From DASXMX01 sp036794395 (lineage in GTDB: Bacteria > Planctomycetota > Phycisphaerae > Tepidisphaerales > Tepidisphaeraceae): 23,062 bases of DNA. The position numbers and the translations under genes are program-made. The stretch's first letter is position 1; each line of letters opens with the position of its first letter. The stretch spans positions 1 through 23,062 of the forward strand of contig DAIRGS010000097.1 in assembly GCA_036794395.1 (NCBI GenBank), given 5' to 3'. A model generated the notes under the pieces. It was not told the origin of the DNA, did not search any database, and was given only the letters and a program-made list of their open reading frames with translations. Shown one piece after another: positions 14,726 to 21,281 of the stretch.

Positions 14726-14785
14726 GGGGAAAATAAGCAAAAATGCTTAGATTTTTTGTTTGCAGGATGTACGGCTATATGCTTA
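14700..14785. promoter_or_regulatory. Three operator-like palindromes of the XRE regulator
   Basis: TAAGCATATATGCTTA (14700-14715) is a perfect 16-bp palindrome, TAAGCAAAAATGCTTA (14734-14749) has perfect arms, and TACGGCTATATGCTTA (14770-14785) keeps the right arm. They are spaced 34 and 36 bases apart, with the first inside the leftward promoter and the third over the probable start region of the regulator gene. This is the three-site layout of a lambdoid-type operator. Confidence 0.75.
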
Positions 14786-14795
14786 GACTGTGACT

Positions 14796-15053
14796 ATGGC
14801 TGTTTTGGAATTAGAATTGCCGCTCATGCTCAAGCTTGACGTGGCACGAATGCGGGAAATCCGCGATGCGAAGGACTTGACCCAAACTCAGGCCGCCGCA
14901 CGCGCCGGCATGTCCCTGGGGCGATGGAATGACATTGAGTCCGGCCGCCGTGCAAACGTGACGATTGACACCCTGGGTATCATCGCCGCCGCCCTGGGTT
15001 GCGATGCCCGCGATTTATTGACCCCGGCTCCGAAGTTGAAGCGGAAGGGGTAA
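14796..15053 (+). CDS. Cro/CI-family (XRE) transcriptional regulator
   Basis: The 85-aa protein is a single HTH_3/XRE domain: RMREIRDAKDLTQTQAAARA, then GMSLGRWNDIESGRRANVTI and TLGIIAAALGCDARDLL, the usual five-helix pattern (LTQ-x-x-AA, then S...W..IE.G). A Lys/Arg-rich tail follows. It lacks a dimerisation or peptidase domain, so it is a minimal repressor. It is transcribed away from the leftward operon, across the three palindromes it probably binds, and would control both directions. No Shine-Dalgarno precedes the ATG at 14796 or the GTG six bases earlier; with a start site near 14785-14790 the message may be leaderless. Confidence 0.9.
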   Translation: MAVLELELPLMLKLDVARMREIRDAKDLTQTQAAARAGMSLGRWNDIESGRRANVTIDTLGIIAAALGCDARDLLTPAPKLKRKG

Positions 15054-15054
15054 T

Positions 15055-16005
15055 ATGGCGGAGCCGTTTTCACTAGCGTCATTGGCTGCGTCGGCCCCCC
15101 TTCTCAGCTCGATCGCGGAATTTTTGCGAGAACGTTCTAATAACGCGGATCGCGAAAAGGTGGCGACTCTACAGGGTTATATCGAATGGCTGCGCCGTCG
15201 CGATCATTCGGAAATTTCACAATCCCTATCACGACTTGAGACGATGTTAAGCAACGGATCTGACGCGGCCGAAACCGCCTTTCAGCATCTGCTCTCTGAC
15301 GTTCAGCAACTTGCTGGCGAACTTGGCCCGAGCCTCGAAGCAATTGCGACGCATCAACAAAAAGCACTTGATCAGGGAATTCGGCTTGAGTTTTTACATC
15401 AGATGGGGCGACCTCTCTCGTCCCTTTCCCTGCGCATCGCGTTTCATCAAGATCGGATGATTGCCGAACCCATCGGCCACTTCCGGGCGATTCTGGAGCT
15501 TCAGTCGCAGCCCTACGGCCTTCCGACGTGGTACTTGGGCGGACGTGATGACTACTTTGAAAGTAAGCCAACTGGTGAAATGCTGGTAGGGCAACGGGTC
15601 TACTTTTGGGTGACAGAGCCCAACAATACACCATCGATCATAAAGCCGGGGATGTACACGAATGGTCGAAAACCAGCCATCAACTTTAGCCTTTCATGGC
15701 CCAATCCTGTTGGGAACGCCACTCCGGAACGATTAGACAATCTTCAGCCATCTTTATGGGCAACACCCAACTTGGCGGAGCGAATTTCCCATATGAGCTT
15801 GAGCGCAAACGATTTTGTGATTTGGGAAAGAAAGTTGCCTGCGTTTGTGCCGACCGGCGGGGGAAGGGAAATCCATCTTCCCGAGGCGTTGAGCGCGGAA
15901 GAGAAGGCCGTTCCATGGGTAATATGCTACGACCTGCATCGCATAGACTTTTCGCGAACCGGCCGACGAGCGGATTTGAATTTCGCAGCTAACTGGCCAG
16001 GTTGA
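15055..16005 (+). CDS. Unknown protein coupled to the regulator (316 aa)
   Basis: Not recognised. The ATG follows the regulator stop by one base, with GGAAGGGG just before, so the two are co-translated. Residues 5-25 are moderately hydrophobic (LASLAASAPLLSSIAEFLRE) and residues 30-110 are helical and likely coiled coil (YIEWLRRRDHSEISQSLSRL, LLSDVQQLAGELGPSLEAIA). Residues 120-316 look beta-rich and Trp-containing (YGLPTWYLGGRDDYFESKP, GQRVYFWVTEPNN, DFVIWERKLPAFV). Genes placed behind a prophage repressor are often expressed in the lysogen and encode superinfection exclusion, immunity or toxin functions. That is inference here. It is one of only two rightward genes of the element. Confidence 0.75.
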   Translation: MAEPFSLASLAASAPLLSSIAEFLRERSNNADREKVATLQGYIEWLRRRDHSEISQSLSRLETMLSNGSDAAETAFQHLLSDVQQLAGELGPSLEAIATHQQKALDQGIRLEFLHQMGRPLSSLSLRIAFHQDRMIAEPIGHFRAILELQSQPYGLPTWYLGGRDDYFESKPTGEMLVGQRVYFWVTEPNNTPSIIKPGMYTNGRKPAINFSLSWPNPVGNATPERLDNLQPSLWATPNLAERISHMSLSANDFVIWERKLPAFVPTGGGREIHLPEALSAEEKAVPWVICYDLHRIDFSRTGRRADLNFAANWPG

Positions 16006-16232
16006 GTCATGGCTTACCTTTCAATCCCCGCCCTTCTGCTGCGTCGATGCTCCCGACGCTCCCACCATCGGCAAAACCGCCGATCGCCCCGCGTTGCCCC
16101 CTTTGCGGCTCAAGACACCAGCGCCTTGACCCGCCGGGCCTCCACAAGTCCGGGATAGCTGGCCAGCCTGGGCACGCGCTGGCGGATTCGGCCTCGCCAG
16201 GTGAAGTACCGCCGTCGATTTGGCGTGCCTGA
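16002..16232 (+). CDS. Possible small zinc-finger-like protein (76 aa)
   Basis: A TTG overlapping the stop of the 316-aa gene (TTGA) would start a frame with one CPLCGSRHQRLD segment, a Cys-x-x-Cys with nearby His, in a Pro-rich product. There is no ribosome site with usable spacing, and the segment also carries an open frame on the opposite strand (16110-16286), discussed as the lost integrase C-terminus. At most one of the two is likely to be real. Confidence 0.25.
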   Translation: MSHGLPFNPRPSAASMLPTLPPSAKPPIAPRCPLCGSRHQRLDPPGLHKSGIAGQPGHALADSASPGEVPPSIWRA

Positions 16233-16286
16233 AATCGTGCCGCTTTTGGAAAAATCAGTCGAATTCCCCGGTGATTTTGAGGATAC
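16110..16286 (-). pseudogene. Stranded 3' segment of the integrase gene (58 codons)
   Basis: The minus-strand frame entering from the attR core reads GTTGFE, exactly as the integrase does at attL, then continues VSSKSPGNSTDFSKSG and on through a basic segment (TPNRRRYFTWRGRIRQRVPR) to a TGA at 16110. If the element excises by recombination in the 22-bp core, the integrase frame joins this segment without a shift and gains 58 residues in place of PATSTL. In the integrated form it lacks a start and is probably silent. A 58-codon open frame can occur by chance in GC-rich DNA. Confidence 0.5.
16235..16247 (+). repeat. Candidate integrase arm-type site (right)
   Basis: TCGTGCCGCTTTT is identical to 3938-3950 and lies 40 bases inside attR. 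The paired left copies are about 110-135 bases inside attL. Same orientation at both ends. Confidence 0.4.
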
Positions 16287-16308
16287 TTCGAATCCAGTCG
16301 TGCCCACT
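16287..16308 (+). repeat. attR core, 22-bp tRNA-Val 3' fragment
   Basis: Exact copy of 3794-3815. The bases up to 16306 repeat the last 20 bases of the tRNA, from the T loop to A73, without the rest of the gene. It marks the right end of the element and the point where original host sequence resumes. Confidence 0.93.
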
Positions 16309-16525
16309 CAAGATAAACCACGCCGGATGCTGAGGCCTAATCGACGACGAGCAGGTAAACTTGGATGGGCCTCTCCAGGAACCGTCACGTCATGTGTTCA
16401 GGCGGTCGATAGACCCACGCCTTGCCGCTCGCGTTTATATGACAGCCGCGCCGCTTCGAGGGGCGGCTCGATCATTCGAACGTCGAAGGAACCCATTGGG
16501 TCCCCATAGGTTCTTTTGGCGGCTC

Positions 16526-17302
16526 TTAATGGCCATTGGCCGAAAACGGGCTCCACCATAGCCGGCCGCCCGCCTTGGGGAATGCCACCCATTTGTCCCA
16601 GGTCGATTGATCCCAGTACTCCACGTGTCCGTCCACGCATACGACATTCGCGCCCTTGTAATGGCGACTTGCCAACGACTCTTCGGCCGGCTGGCTGGCG
16701 CCGTCGTTCCACGGCGCGCCGGATTTATTGTTCGCTCCCACGGGGGGCTCGGTTACCTCCCATATCAGCACAGCTTCGGCCGGGTGCCGTATTTGTGTAA
16801 CGCGAAGCCCTGGAACGTTCGGGCTGTTTCCGGCGGTCCCCAGCTTGCCGTACCCGCACTGGGCCCCGTTCATCAAATAGCTGGTCATCACGTTGGTGCC
16901 CATGCGGTAGCTCGACTCGTCCAGGGGGCAATGATAGATGCGGGTGTCTTTGATGTACTGCCACAGCACGCCGCTGATGACCGCCTTTTCGGGAGTGCCC
17001 GTGTACAGCGCGATATAGGCCGCGCGACGATCCGGACGCGCAAACAGCCATCCGTACCCGTAAACCGTGTTGTCATTGACGCCGCCCCAATTGCAGAACG
17101 GCAGTTGTGCCTTGTTTTCGCCGGCGTATATGTTCACCGCCATCGCGATCTGCCGCATGTTGCTCTGGCATTTAATCATGGCGGCCTGCATCCTCGCCTT
17201 GTTCAAAGCCGGCAATAGGATCGAAACCAGAAGGGCAATGATCCCAATGACGACCAGTAACTCAACGAGTGTGAACCCTCCGTTGCGGCGGGAAGTGCGC
17301 AT
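16526..17302 (-). CDS. Prepilin-type N-terminal cleavage/methylation protein, H-X9-DG type (2)
   Basis: The ATG at 17302 has GAGGAG eight bases upstream, a strong site. The start MRTSRRNGG-FTLVELLVVI is a class III prepilin signal with cleavage after Gly9 and Glu14 at mature position 5, followed by a hydrophobic helix to LLPALNKAR. The middle is typical of the planctomycete group: MIKCQSNMRQIAMAVNIYA, then FPLDESSYRMG-like and HCP segments. The end has RHYKGANVVCVDGHVEYW, which contains H-X9-DG. The protein is longer than prepilin 1 and shares its layout but not close identity. It is inferred to be a membrane-anchored pseudopilin handled by a prepilin peptidase and type II secretion system encoded elsewhere. 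Confidence 0.9.
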   Translation of the reverse strand: MRTSRRNGGFTLVELLVVIGIIALLVSILLPALNKARMQAAMIKCQSNMRQIAMAVNIYAGENKAQLPFCNWGGVNDNTVYGYGWLFARPDRRAAYIALYTGTPEKAVISGVLWQYIKDTRIYHCPLDESSYRMGTNVMTSYLMNGAQCGYGKLGTAGNSPNVPGLRVTQIRHPAEAVLIWEVTEPPVGANNKSGAPWNDGASQPAEESLASRHYKGANVVCVDGHVEYWDQSTWDKWVAFPKAGGRLWWSPFSANGH

Positions 17303-17527
17303 ATTTAGTTCTCCTCGACAAAGACGTGAATCTGGGAAATGACCGACTGGCTCCCATGATACTCGACCTTACCGAGATTTAGCACGTACAAAAATCGAAA
17401 TCATTCCATATGAATTTTTTGTAATTTTCGGCGATGCCAATGAACGGCGGGAAAAGAGGATTCGCCTGCCGTTTGCCGTTACATCAGACCAGGGACGCGA
17501 CTGACGCGGAGTTGAAAAGCTTCCGGC

Positions 17528-18079
17528 TCATGCGCTACTCCTGGCCATGCCGACAGCCGTACCGCATTCAGGGCATACGCCGCTGGTGTTGCCGGTGAGA
17601 TCGTAATCGCAAACGGTGCAGCATCCAGAGCGCTTCCGTCGTCGGCTAAAGCGCCAAAACCACAGGAGCGGCGGAAGAGCGAAAATGAAAATCAGCCATG
17701 GATAGGCAATTTCGGAATATCGCATGCGCGTGCGGTCAGGCGTGTTCGAGTAGGCGTCGAATGCGCCGGCTGAAAAGCCGGGGAATCGCATCGTGATGCC
17801 CGGTTTGGTGAATCGAGTCGCCGCAACCGATTCGGCATGCCAGCCGGGCGACCCCGAAATGATGTTTGGGTTCCATCCAAATGCCGGAGTCGGATCAAGA
17901 TATCCACGGCCAACCCCACAATACAACCCGGCCGGGTTGAGCGTAATGTCCAGATCGTGTTCGCGCGTGAAGTAATCGATAGACGATGCACGTCGCCAGT
18001 GAATCGGCCAAATCGCCACCATCGCCAGGCAAAGCAGCAGAGAAAGGGCGGCGGCCAGATTGAAGAGCTTGCGTCTCAT
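17528..18079 (-). CDS. Two-TM membrane protein with C-terminal zinc ribbon
   Basis: The 183-aa product has a first transmembrane segment at residues 7-26 (NLAAALSLLLCLAMVAIWPI), an extracytoplasmic region of about 100 residues, and a second segment near 125-142 (YPWLIFIFALPPLLWFW) followed by RRRKR. The C-terminal cytoplasmic end has CTVCDYDLTGNTSGVCPECG, a zinc ribbon whose YDLTGN core I recall as widespread in small membrane proteins of Planctomycetes. The function is unknown. The ATG at 18079 has a weak GAAG site. It lies 225 bases upstream of prepilin 2 on the same strand. The gap (17303-17527) is AT-rich in its middle and holds no gene. Confidence 0.8.
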   Translation of the reverse strand: MRRKLFNLAAALSLLLCLAMVAIWPIHWRRASSIDYFTREHDLDITLNPAGLYCGVGRGYLDPTPAFGWNPNIISGSPGWHAESVAATRFTKPGITMRFPGFSAGAFDAYSNTPDRTRMRYSEIAYPWLIFIFALPPLLWFWRFSRRRKRSGCCTVCDYDLTGNTSGVCPECGTAVGMARSSA

Positions 18080-18194
18080 CTTGACTTCAGCGCCTCTTCC
18101 GCATCCGGCCGATCGAATGACTTGGCGATCGTCGGATCAGATCCATCAAGAAGCCTTCGCTGGCAGCCAGGGATTGGTCAAAAACGCAACCCGC

Positions 18195-18578
18195 TCAGCC
18201 CGGCTGGTTGATCAGAAATGTTGCCGCGTCATCAAAGAATTTACGAAGCATCACGGTAGCAGCATCGGAAAGCTTCGTCTCAGCCAGCGCCTCTTCCATC
18301 AATTTGATCCATCGATTACGAGCAGACAGATCCACTCGAAACCGTACGTGTCGCATGCGGAGCCGCGGATGCCCGCGCTTCTGCGCGTAGTGATCCGGCC
18401 CGCCAAACCGCATGATCAAAAACTCGCGCAATCGCAACTCGGCACCGGCCAGGTCGTGGCTCGTGTACATCGGCCCAAGAATGTCGTCACCGGGGATGCG
18501 CCGATAGAACGCCCCAACCAGCCGGATGAAGCCTTCCTCGCCAATCACCTCGTACAATTGCGTGTCGAGCAAATCCAT
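18195..18578 (-). CDS. Truncated haemoglobin, group II type
   Basis: The 127-aa globin has the family's key residues: Phe24-Tyr25 at B9-B10 (AFYRRIPGDDILGPMY), the EF-region signature LREFLIMRFGGPDHYAQKRG, then HPRLRMRH with proximal His77, and Trp90 at G8 (RNRWIKLM). Group II (trHbO) proteins bind oxygen or NO and act in oxygen scavenging or redox protection in the cytoplasm; this role is from the family. The ATG follows the SDR stop by five bases, so the two are probably co-transcribed. Translation may depend on coupling, since the nearest AGGG is about 12 bases away inside the upstream gene. Confidence 0.9.
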   Translation of the reverse strand: MDLLDTQLYEVIGEEGFIRLVGAFYRRIPGDDILGPMYTSHDLAGAELRLREFLIMRFGGPDHYAQKRGHPRLRMRHVRFRVDLSARNRWIKLMEEALAETKLSDAATVMLRKFFDDAATFLINQPG

Positions 18579-18583
18579 CGCGA

Positions 18584-19378
18584 TCAGTGCACCCTGTTCA
18601 TTTTACCCACCGCCCACGTCACCCACCGTCGCGGCGCCAACCGCCCGAGCATCACCAACAACCGCCCGCTCAGGCCCGGGATTACGATTCGCCTCCCCCG
18701 CATCATCCCATTAAACCCCGCCAAGGCCACCGGCCCCGCCTCCATCGCGCTTCCGAAAATGGCTTTCCCTTCGCTCCCAGCCCGCGTGCGAAACCCCGTG
18801 CGGACGGGTCCCGGACACAACGCCGTCACCGTAACCCCCTGCCCAGCCACTTCCTCGGCGATGGCTTCACTCAAATACAGCACGTACGCTTTCGACGCAA
18901 AATACGTTGCCATCAGCGGCCCCGGTTGAAATGCCGCCAGGGACGAAATATTCAAAATGCGCCCCCGCCGGCGATCGAGCATCGGCGGCAAAAACAGCTT
19001 GGTCAGGTGCGTCAGCGCCACGATGTTGACTTGAAGCAGCCCAAGATCCGCATCAGCCGGAACGGTCGCAAATGGCCCGTGGGTTCCAAAACCGGCGTTA
19101 TTCACCAGCACATCAATCGTAACCCCCGCCGCCCGCAGTTGCTCGTAAATCTCGCTCGGAGCCGAAGGTATGGATAAGTCCTTGGCAATGACCAGCGCCT
19201 GCGCGCCAAAGACCCGGCACTCTAGCGCAACCGCGTCCAGCCTGGCCAAATCCCGCGCAACCAGCACCACATCATGGCTATTTTTCGCAAGGATTTTCGC
19301 CAGGTCATAGCCAATGCCGCCCGAAGCGCCGGTAACAAGTGCGGTGGGCCGGACAGGTGAAGGCTGCGAAAGGGCCAT
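18584..19378 (-). CDS. Short-chain dehydrogenase/reductase (classical SDR)
   Basis: The 264-aa protein has the classical SDR landmarks: TGASGGIG at 16-23 (cofactor binding), a basic Arg42 after the second strand favouring NADP(H), NNAG at 93-96, Ser145/146 in NISSLAAF, and Tyr159-x-x-x-Lys163 in YFASKAY, then CPGPVRTGF. The C-terminal part (MMRGRRIVIPGLSGRLLVML, APRRWVTWAVGKM) matches a subgroup of SDRs (DltE/YqjQ-like) that often act on acyl or sterol-type substrates, though the substrate here is unknown. No Shine-Dalgarno precedes the ATG at 19378. It is divergent from the cytochrome gene and leads a two-gene unit with the truncated haemoglobin. Confidence 0.9.
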   Translation of the reverse strand: MALSQPSPVRPTALVTGASGGIGYDLAKILAKNSHDVVLVARDLARLDAVALECRVFGAQALVIAKDLSIPSAPSEIYEQLRAAGVTIDVLVNNAGFGTHGPFATVPADADLGLLQVNIVALTHLTKLFLPPMLDRRRGRILNISSLAAFQPGPLMATYFASKAYVLYLSEAIAEEVAGQGVTVTALCPGPVRTGFRTRAGSEGKAIFGSAMEAGPVALAGFNGMMRGRRIVIPGLSGRLLVMLGRLAPRRWVTWAVGKMNRVH

Positions 19379-19502
19379 TGTCAGTTAATTTAGGTAACAA
19401 CGCGGAACGAAAATTTCCGGTAAAAATCCCACGGAAGTTTCGAGACGGCTTACGGTACTTTAACGTGTACCAATAGGTTCATAAGAAAGGAAGGATTGGG
19501 CA

Positions 19503-19943
19503 ATGGGTGTTTCAGATCGTGTGCAACTCAGCGGCTTTGGTTCGGCGGCTTTGGCGGGGTGCCTTGGCTTGATGGCTTTCGCCGGTTCGGCGCAGGCCGC
19601 GGAAAAGGTCGACTACGCCACGCAGATTCAGCCTCTCCTTAAACAATCTTGCGTTAAGTGCCACAGCCTCGATAACCCCAAAAAGCAGGCCATGGCCGGG
19701 CTCCGGCTTGATGACAAGGCCGGGGCGCTCAAGGGCGGCAAGCATGCTGGCAAAGCGATCGTGCCCGGCAAGGCAGAAGACAGCCTGGTCTACCAACTGC
19801 TCAACGGCCCGGTCACCATTGATGGCAAGAAAATCGACGCCATGCCTAAGAACCCCAAACGCGGCGAAGCCTACAAGCCACTTGAAAAGGCGCAAATTAC
19901 TTTGATCAAGGACTGGATCGATCAGGGCGCGAAGTTTGAGTAA
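19503..19943 (+). CDS. Small secreted cytochrome c (Planctomycete-type)
   Basis: The ATG at 19503 is preceded by GGAAGGA. Residues 1-33 form a signal peptide ending AGSAQA-A. The mature part starts VDYATQIQPLLKQSCVKCH, with the haem site Cys50-Cys53-His54, the arrangement of the PSCyt1 (planctomycete cytochrome C) domain. It continues AGLRLDDKAGALKGG, SLVYQLL and DAMPKNPKRGE, where Met114 is a candidate second haem ligand, ending AQITLIKDWIDQGAKF. In the family this domain usually precedes long PSD1-type proteins; here it stands alone at 146 aa, a possible soluble periplasmic electron carrier. A terminator-like hairpin follows. Confidence 0.9.
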   Translation: MGVSDRVQLSGFGSAALAGCLGLMAFAGSAQAAEKVDYATQIQPLLKQSCVKCHSLDNPKKQAMAGLRLDDKAGALKGGKHAGKAIVPGKAEDSLVYQLLNGPVTIDGKKIDAMPKNPKRGEAYKPLEKAQITLIKDWIDQGAKFE

Positions 19944-19993
19944 TTAGTATTTCGCGTACCGACGTCACCGTTTCATCCTTGAATTCAAATTCC

Positions 19994-20033
19994 CTCCACT
20001 CGCCGGGGCGGGCCGGGTGTGGGGAGTTTTTTT
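19994..20033 (+). terminator. Intrinsic terminator after the cytochrome gene
   Basis: CTCCAC with GTGGGGAG forms an imperfect GC-rich stem around a C/G-rich loop, followed directly by seven T (20027-20033). It lies 50 bases after the cytochrome stop. The remaining sequence to the radical SAM gene holds no gene. Confidence 0.5.
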
Positions 20034-20266
20034 GCGCCGTTTTTTGATCCGCGGAACAAATCACACTCAACCACCTTACCTTTGACTGTCTTCCGTCCCA
20101 ATGTTCAAGGGACCCAAAATACCACCAGGAGCAGCGCAATTCTTTGAGCACAATAATGAGCCCGCGCCCCTGAAAAACGATACAATGCAATCCGCCCCGC
20201 GAATCTCAGCGAACCAACAGACTATATCCTGTATCGCTCGCGATCCGTGTGGTAACCAGGATGAAC

Positions 20267-21241
20267 ATGCTTGAAGACGGCCTGATCCTTCCTTACGCCT
20301 TCGATCTGGAGCTGAGCGGAAAGTGCAACACGGTCTGCACCTTCTGCCCTCGCGACGAAATGAAACGCGGCGAGGAGCTCATGAGCGCCGATCATTTCGA
20401 GCATTTCCTCAGGAATCTAAAAGAGTATGCCGGCGCACTGGAACGCCAGCAGGTCCTGCTTCCTCACGAGCGCTCCCTGGTCGTGCTCGAGTCCAGAGAG
20501 CAGTCGTCCGTGCGCGTGCTGCTGTGCGGAATGGGTGAGTCGCTGATCCATCCGCGCTGCGCCGAATGGGTCGGCAGAATTCGCGAGGAAGTCGGCGTGC
20601 GCCTCAGCATCGTCACCAATGGCCTGATGCTCAAAGATTCCATCGTCGAGAAGCTCGCCGAGGGCCAGGTCACGGTCCTGTTTGTGAGCGTGCCCGGCAT
20701 CAACGCCGAAACATACACGCGCTACGTCCCCCTGCCCTGGGATCGCGTGCTGGGGAACATCGAACGCGCCCATCGCCGACTGCCCGGCCGAGTGCAGATC
20801 AACGTTCCCATCCCAGACAACGCCGCCTTCACCGCTGACGAGGCACTGGCCTTCTGGGGAGAAAAGGGAATCCCCGTCGCCTCGGTCACGCACTGCCACA
20901 ACCGCGGCGGATTCCTCAACAACGCCACCCTCACCGGCAGGTTCGGCGGTTCCACCAGCCGCTTCTGCGGAATCCTCGCCCGACATAACTTCGTCGCCTG
21001 GGATGGCCGCATTCTCTCCTGCTGCCACGACCTCCACGCCGAGAACGTGCTCGGCCACGTCTCCGAACAGTCTTTCCTGGACATCGCCCGCGCCAAAACA
21101 CCCATCATGCAAACCGGCCCAAACTACCGCATCTGCCAAACCTGCAACGACTGCGAACGCCTCCAGCCCGCCGCGATGATCCGTTCGCGCTCGGCAACTA
21201 GCCCTCAACTGGAAACCCACAAGGGAATTCCCGCCGCTTGA
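20267..21241 (+). CDS. Radical SAM protein with SPASM-like C-terminus
   Basis: The [4Fe-4S]/SAM-binding motif is Cys20-x3-Cys24-x2-Cys27 (SGKCNTVCTFCPRDEM) close to the N-terminus. Next come GMGESLIHP, the glycine-rich and substrate-side GE motif of the fold, then LSIVTNGLML and VSVPGINAETY, all usual in the radical SAM barrel. Between the cluster motif and the GE motif is an insertion of about 45 residues. The C-terminal region has FCGILARHNFVAWDGRILSC and CHDL, then ICQTCNDC, a cysteine set resembling a SPASM auxiliary-cluster domain. The substrate is unknown; such enzymes modify peptides or small molecules. The ATG at 20267 is chosen because AGGA lies five bases upstream; an ATG at 20261 and a GTG at 20249 are alternatives. 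Confidence 0.88.
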   Translation: MLEDGLILPYAFDLELSGKCNTVCTFCPRDEMKRGEELMSADHFEHFLRNLKEYAGALERQQVLLPHERSLVVLESREQSSVRVLLCGMGESLIHPRCAEWVGRIREEVGVRLSIVTNGLMLKDSIVEKLAEGQVTVLFVSVPGINAETYTRYVPLPWDRVLGNIERAHRRLPGRVQINVPIPDNAAFTADEALAFWGEKGIPVASVTHCHNRGGFLNNATLTGRFGGSTSRFCGILARHNFVAWDGRILSCCHDLHAENVLGHVSEQSFLDIARAKTPIMQTGPNYRICQTCNDCERLQPAAMIRSRSATSPQLETHKGIPAA

Positions 21242-21281
21242 TCCGTCCGGAGTCCGGTCGTCACCAAAAAGCCCGGACGGA
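21242..21281 (+). terminator. Hairpin directly after the radical SAM gene
   Basis: TCCGTCCGG (21242-21250) and CCGGACGGA (21273-21281) form a perfect 9-bp stem beginning one base after the stop. No T-run follows, so it may be a message-stabilising or weak terminator structure. Confidence 0.35.

Larger units (their letters stand above)
3794..16308. mobile_element. Integrative element in tRNA-Val (12.5 kb; satellite-like or cryptic prophage)
   Basis: The boundaries are exact 22-bp direct repeats beginning TTCGAATCCAGTCGTGCCC, at 3794-3815 (tRNA T loop to just past the 3' end) and 16287-16308. The integrase lies immediately inside the left end, reading toward the tRNA. Inside are a Cro/CI-type regulator at the right end with a long leftward gene block, two small HTH proteins and a P4/D5-type primase-helicase. 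This is the gene set of phage satellites, P4-like elements and integrative plasmids. No terminase, portal, capsid protease or tail tape measure could be recognised, so it is either a satellite, a decayed prophage, or uses unknown virion proteins; the 285-aa product at 5141-5998 is a candidate for one of these. There is no conjugation gene. Confidence 0.9.

Noticed and set aside
16007..16321. 104-aa minus-strand frame at the right end of the element
   Set aside because: It crosses attR out of frame with the integrase and has low-complexity Gly/Arg/Ala composition. The 16110-16286 frame is the one that joins the integrase.
16309..16525. Possible gene or terminator between attR and prepilin 2
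   Set aside because: Only a short imperfect hairpin (about 16490-16514) is seen; no frame with a ribosome site or protein-like composition.
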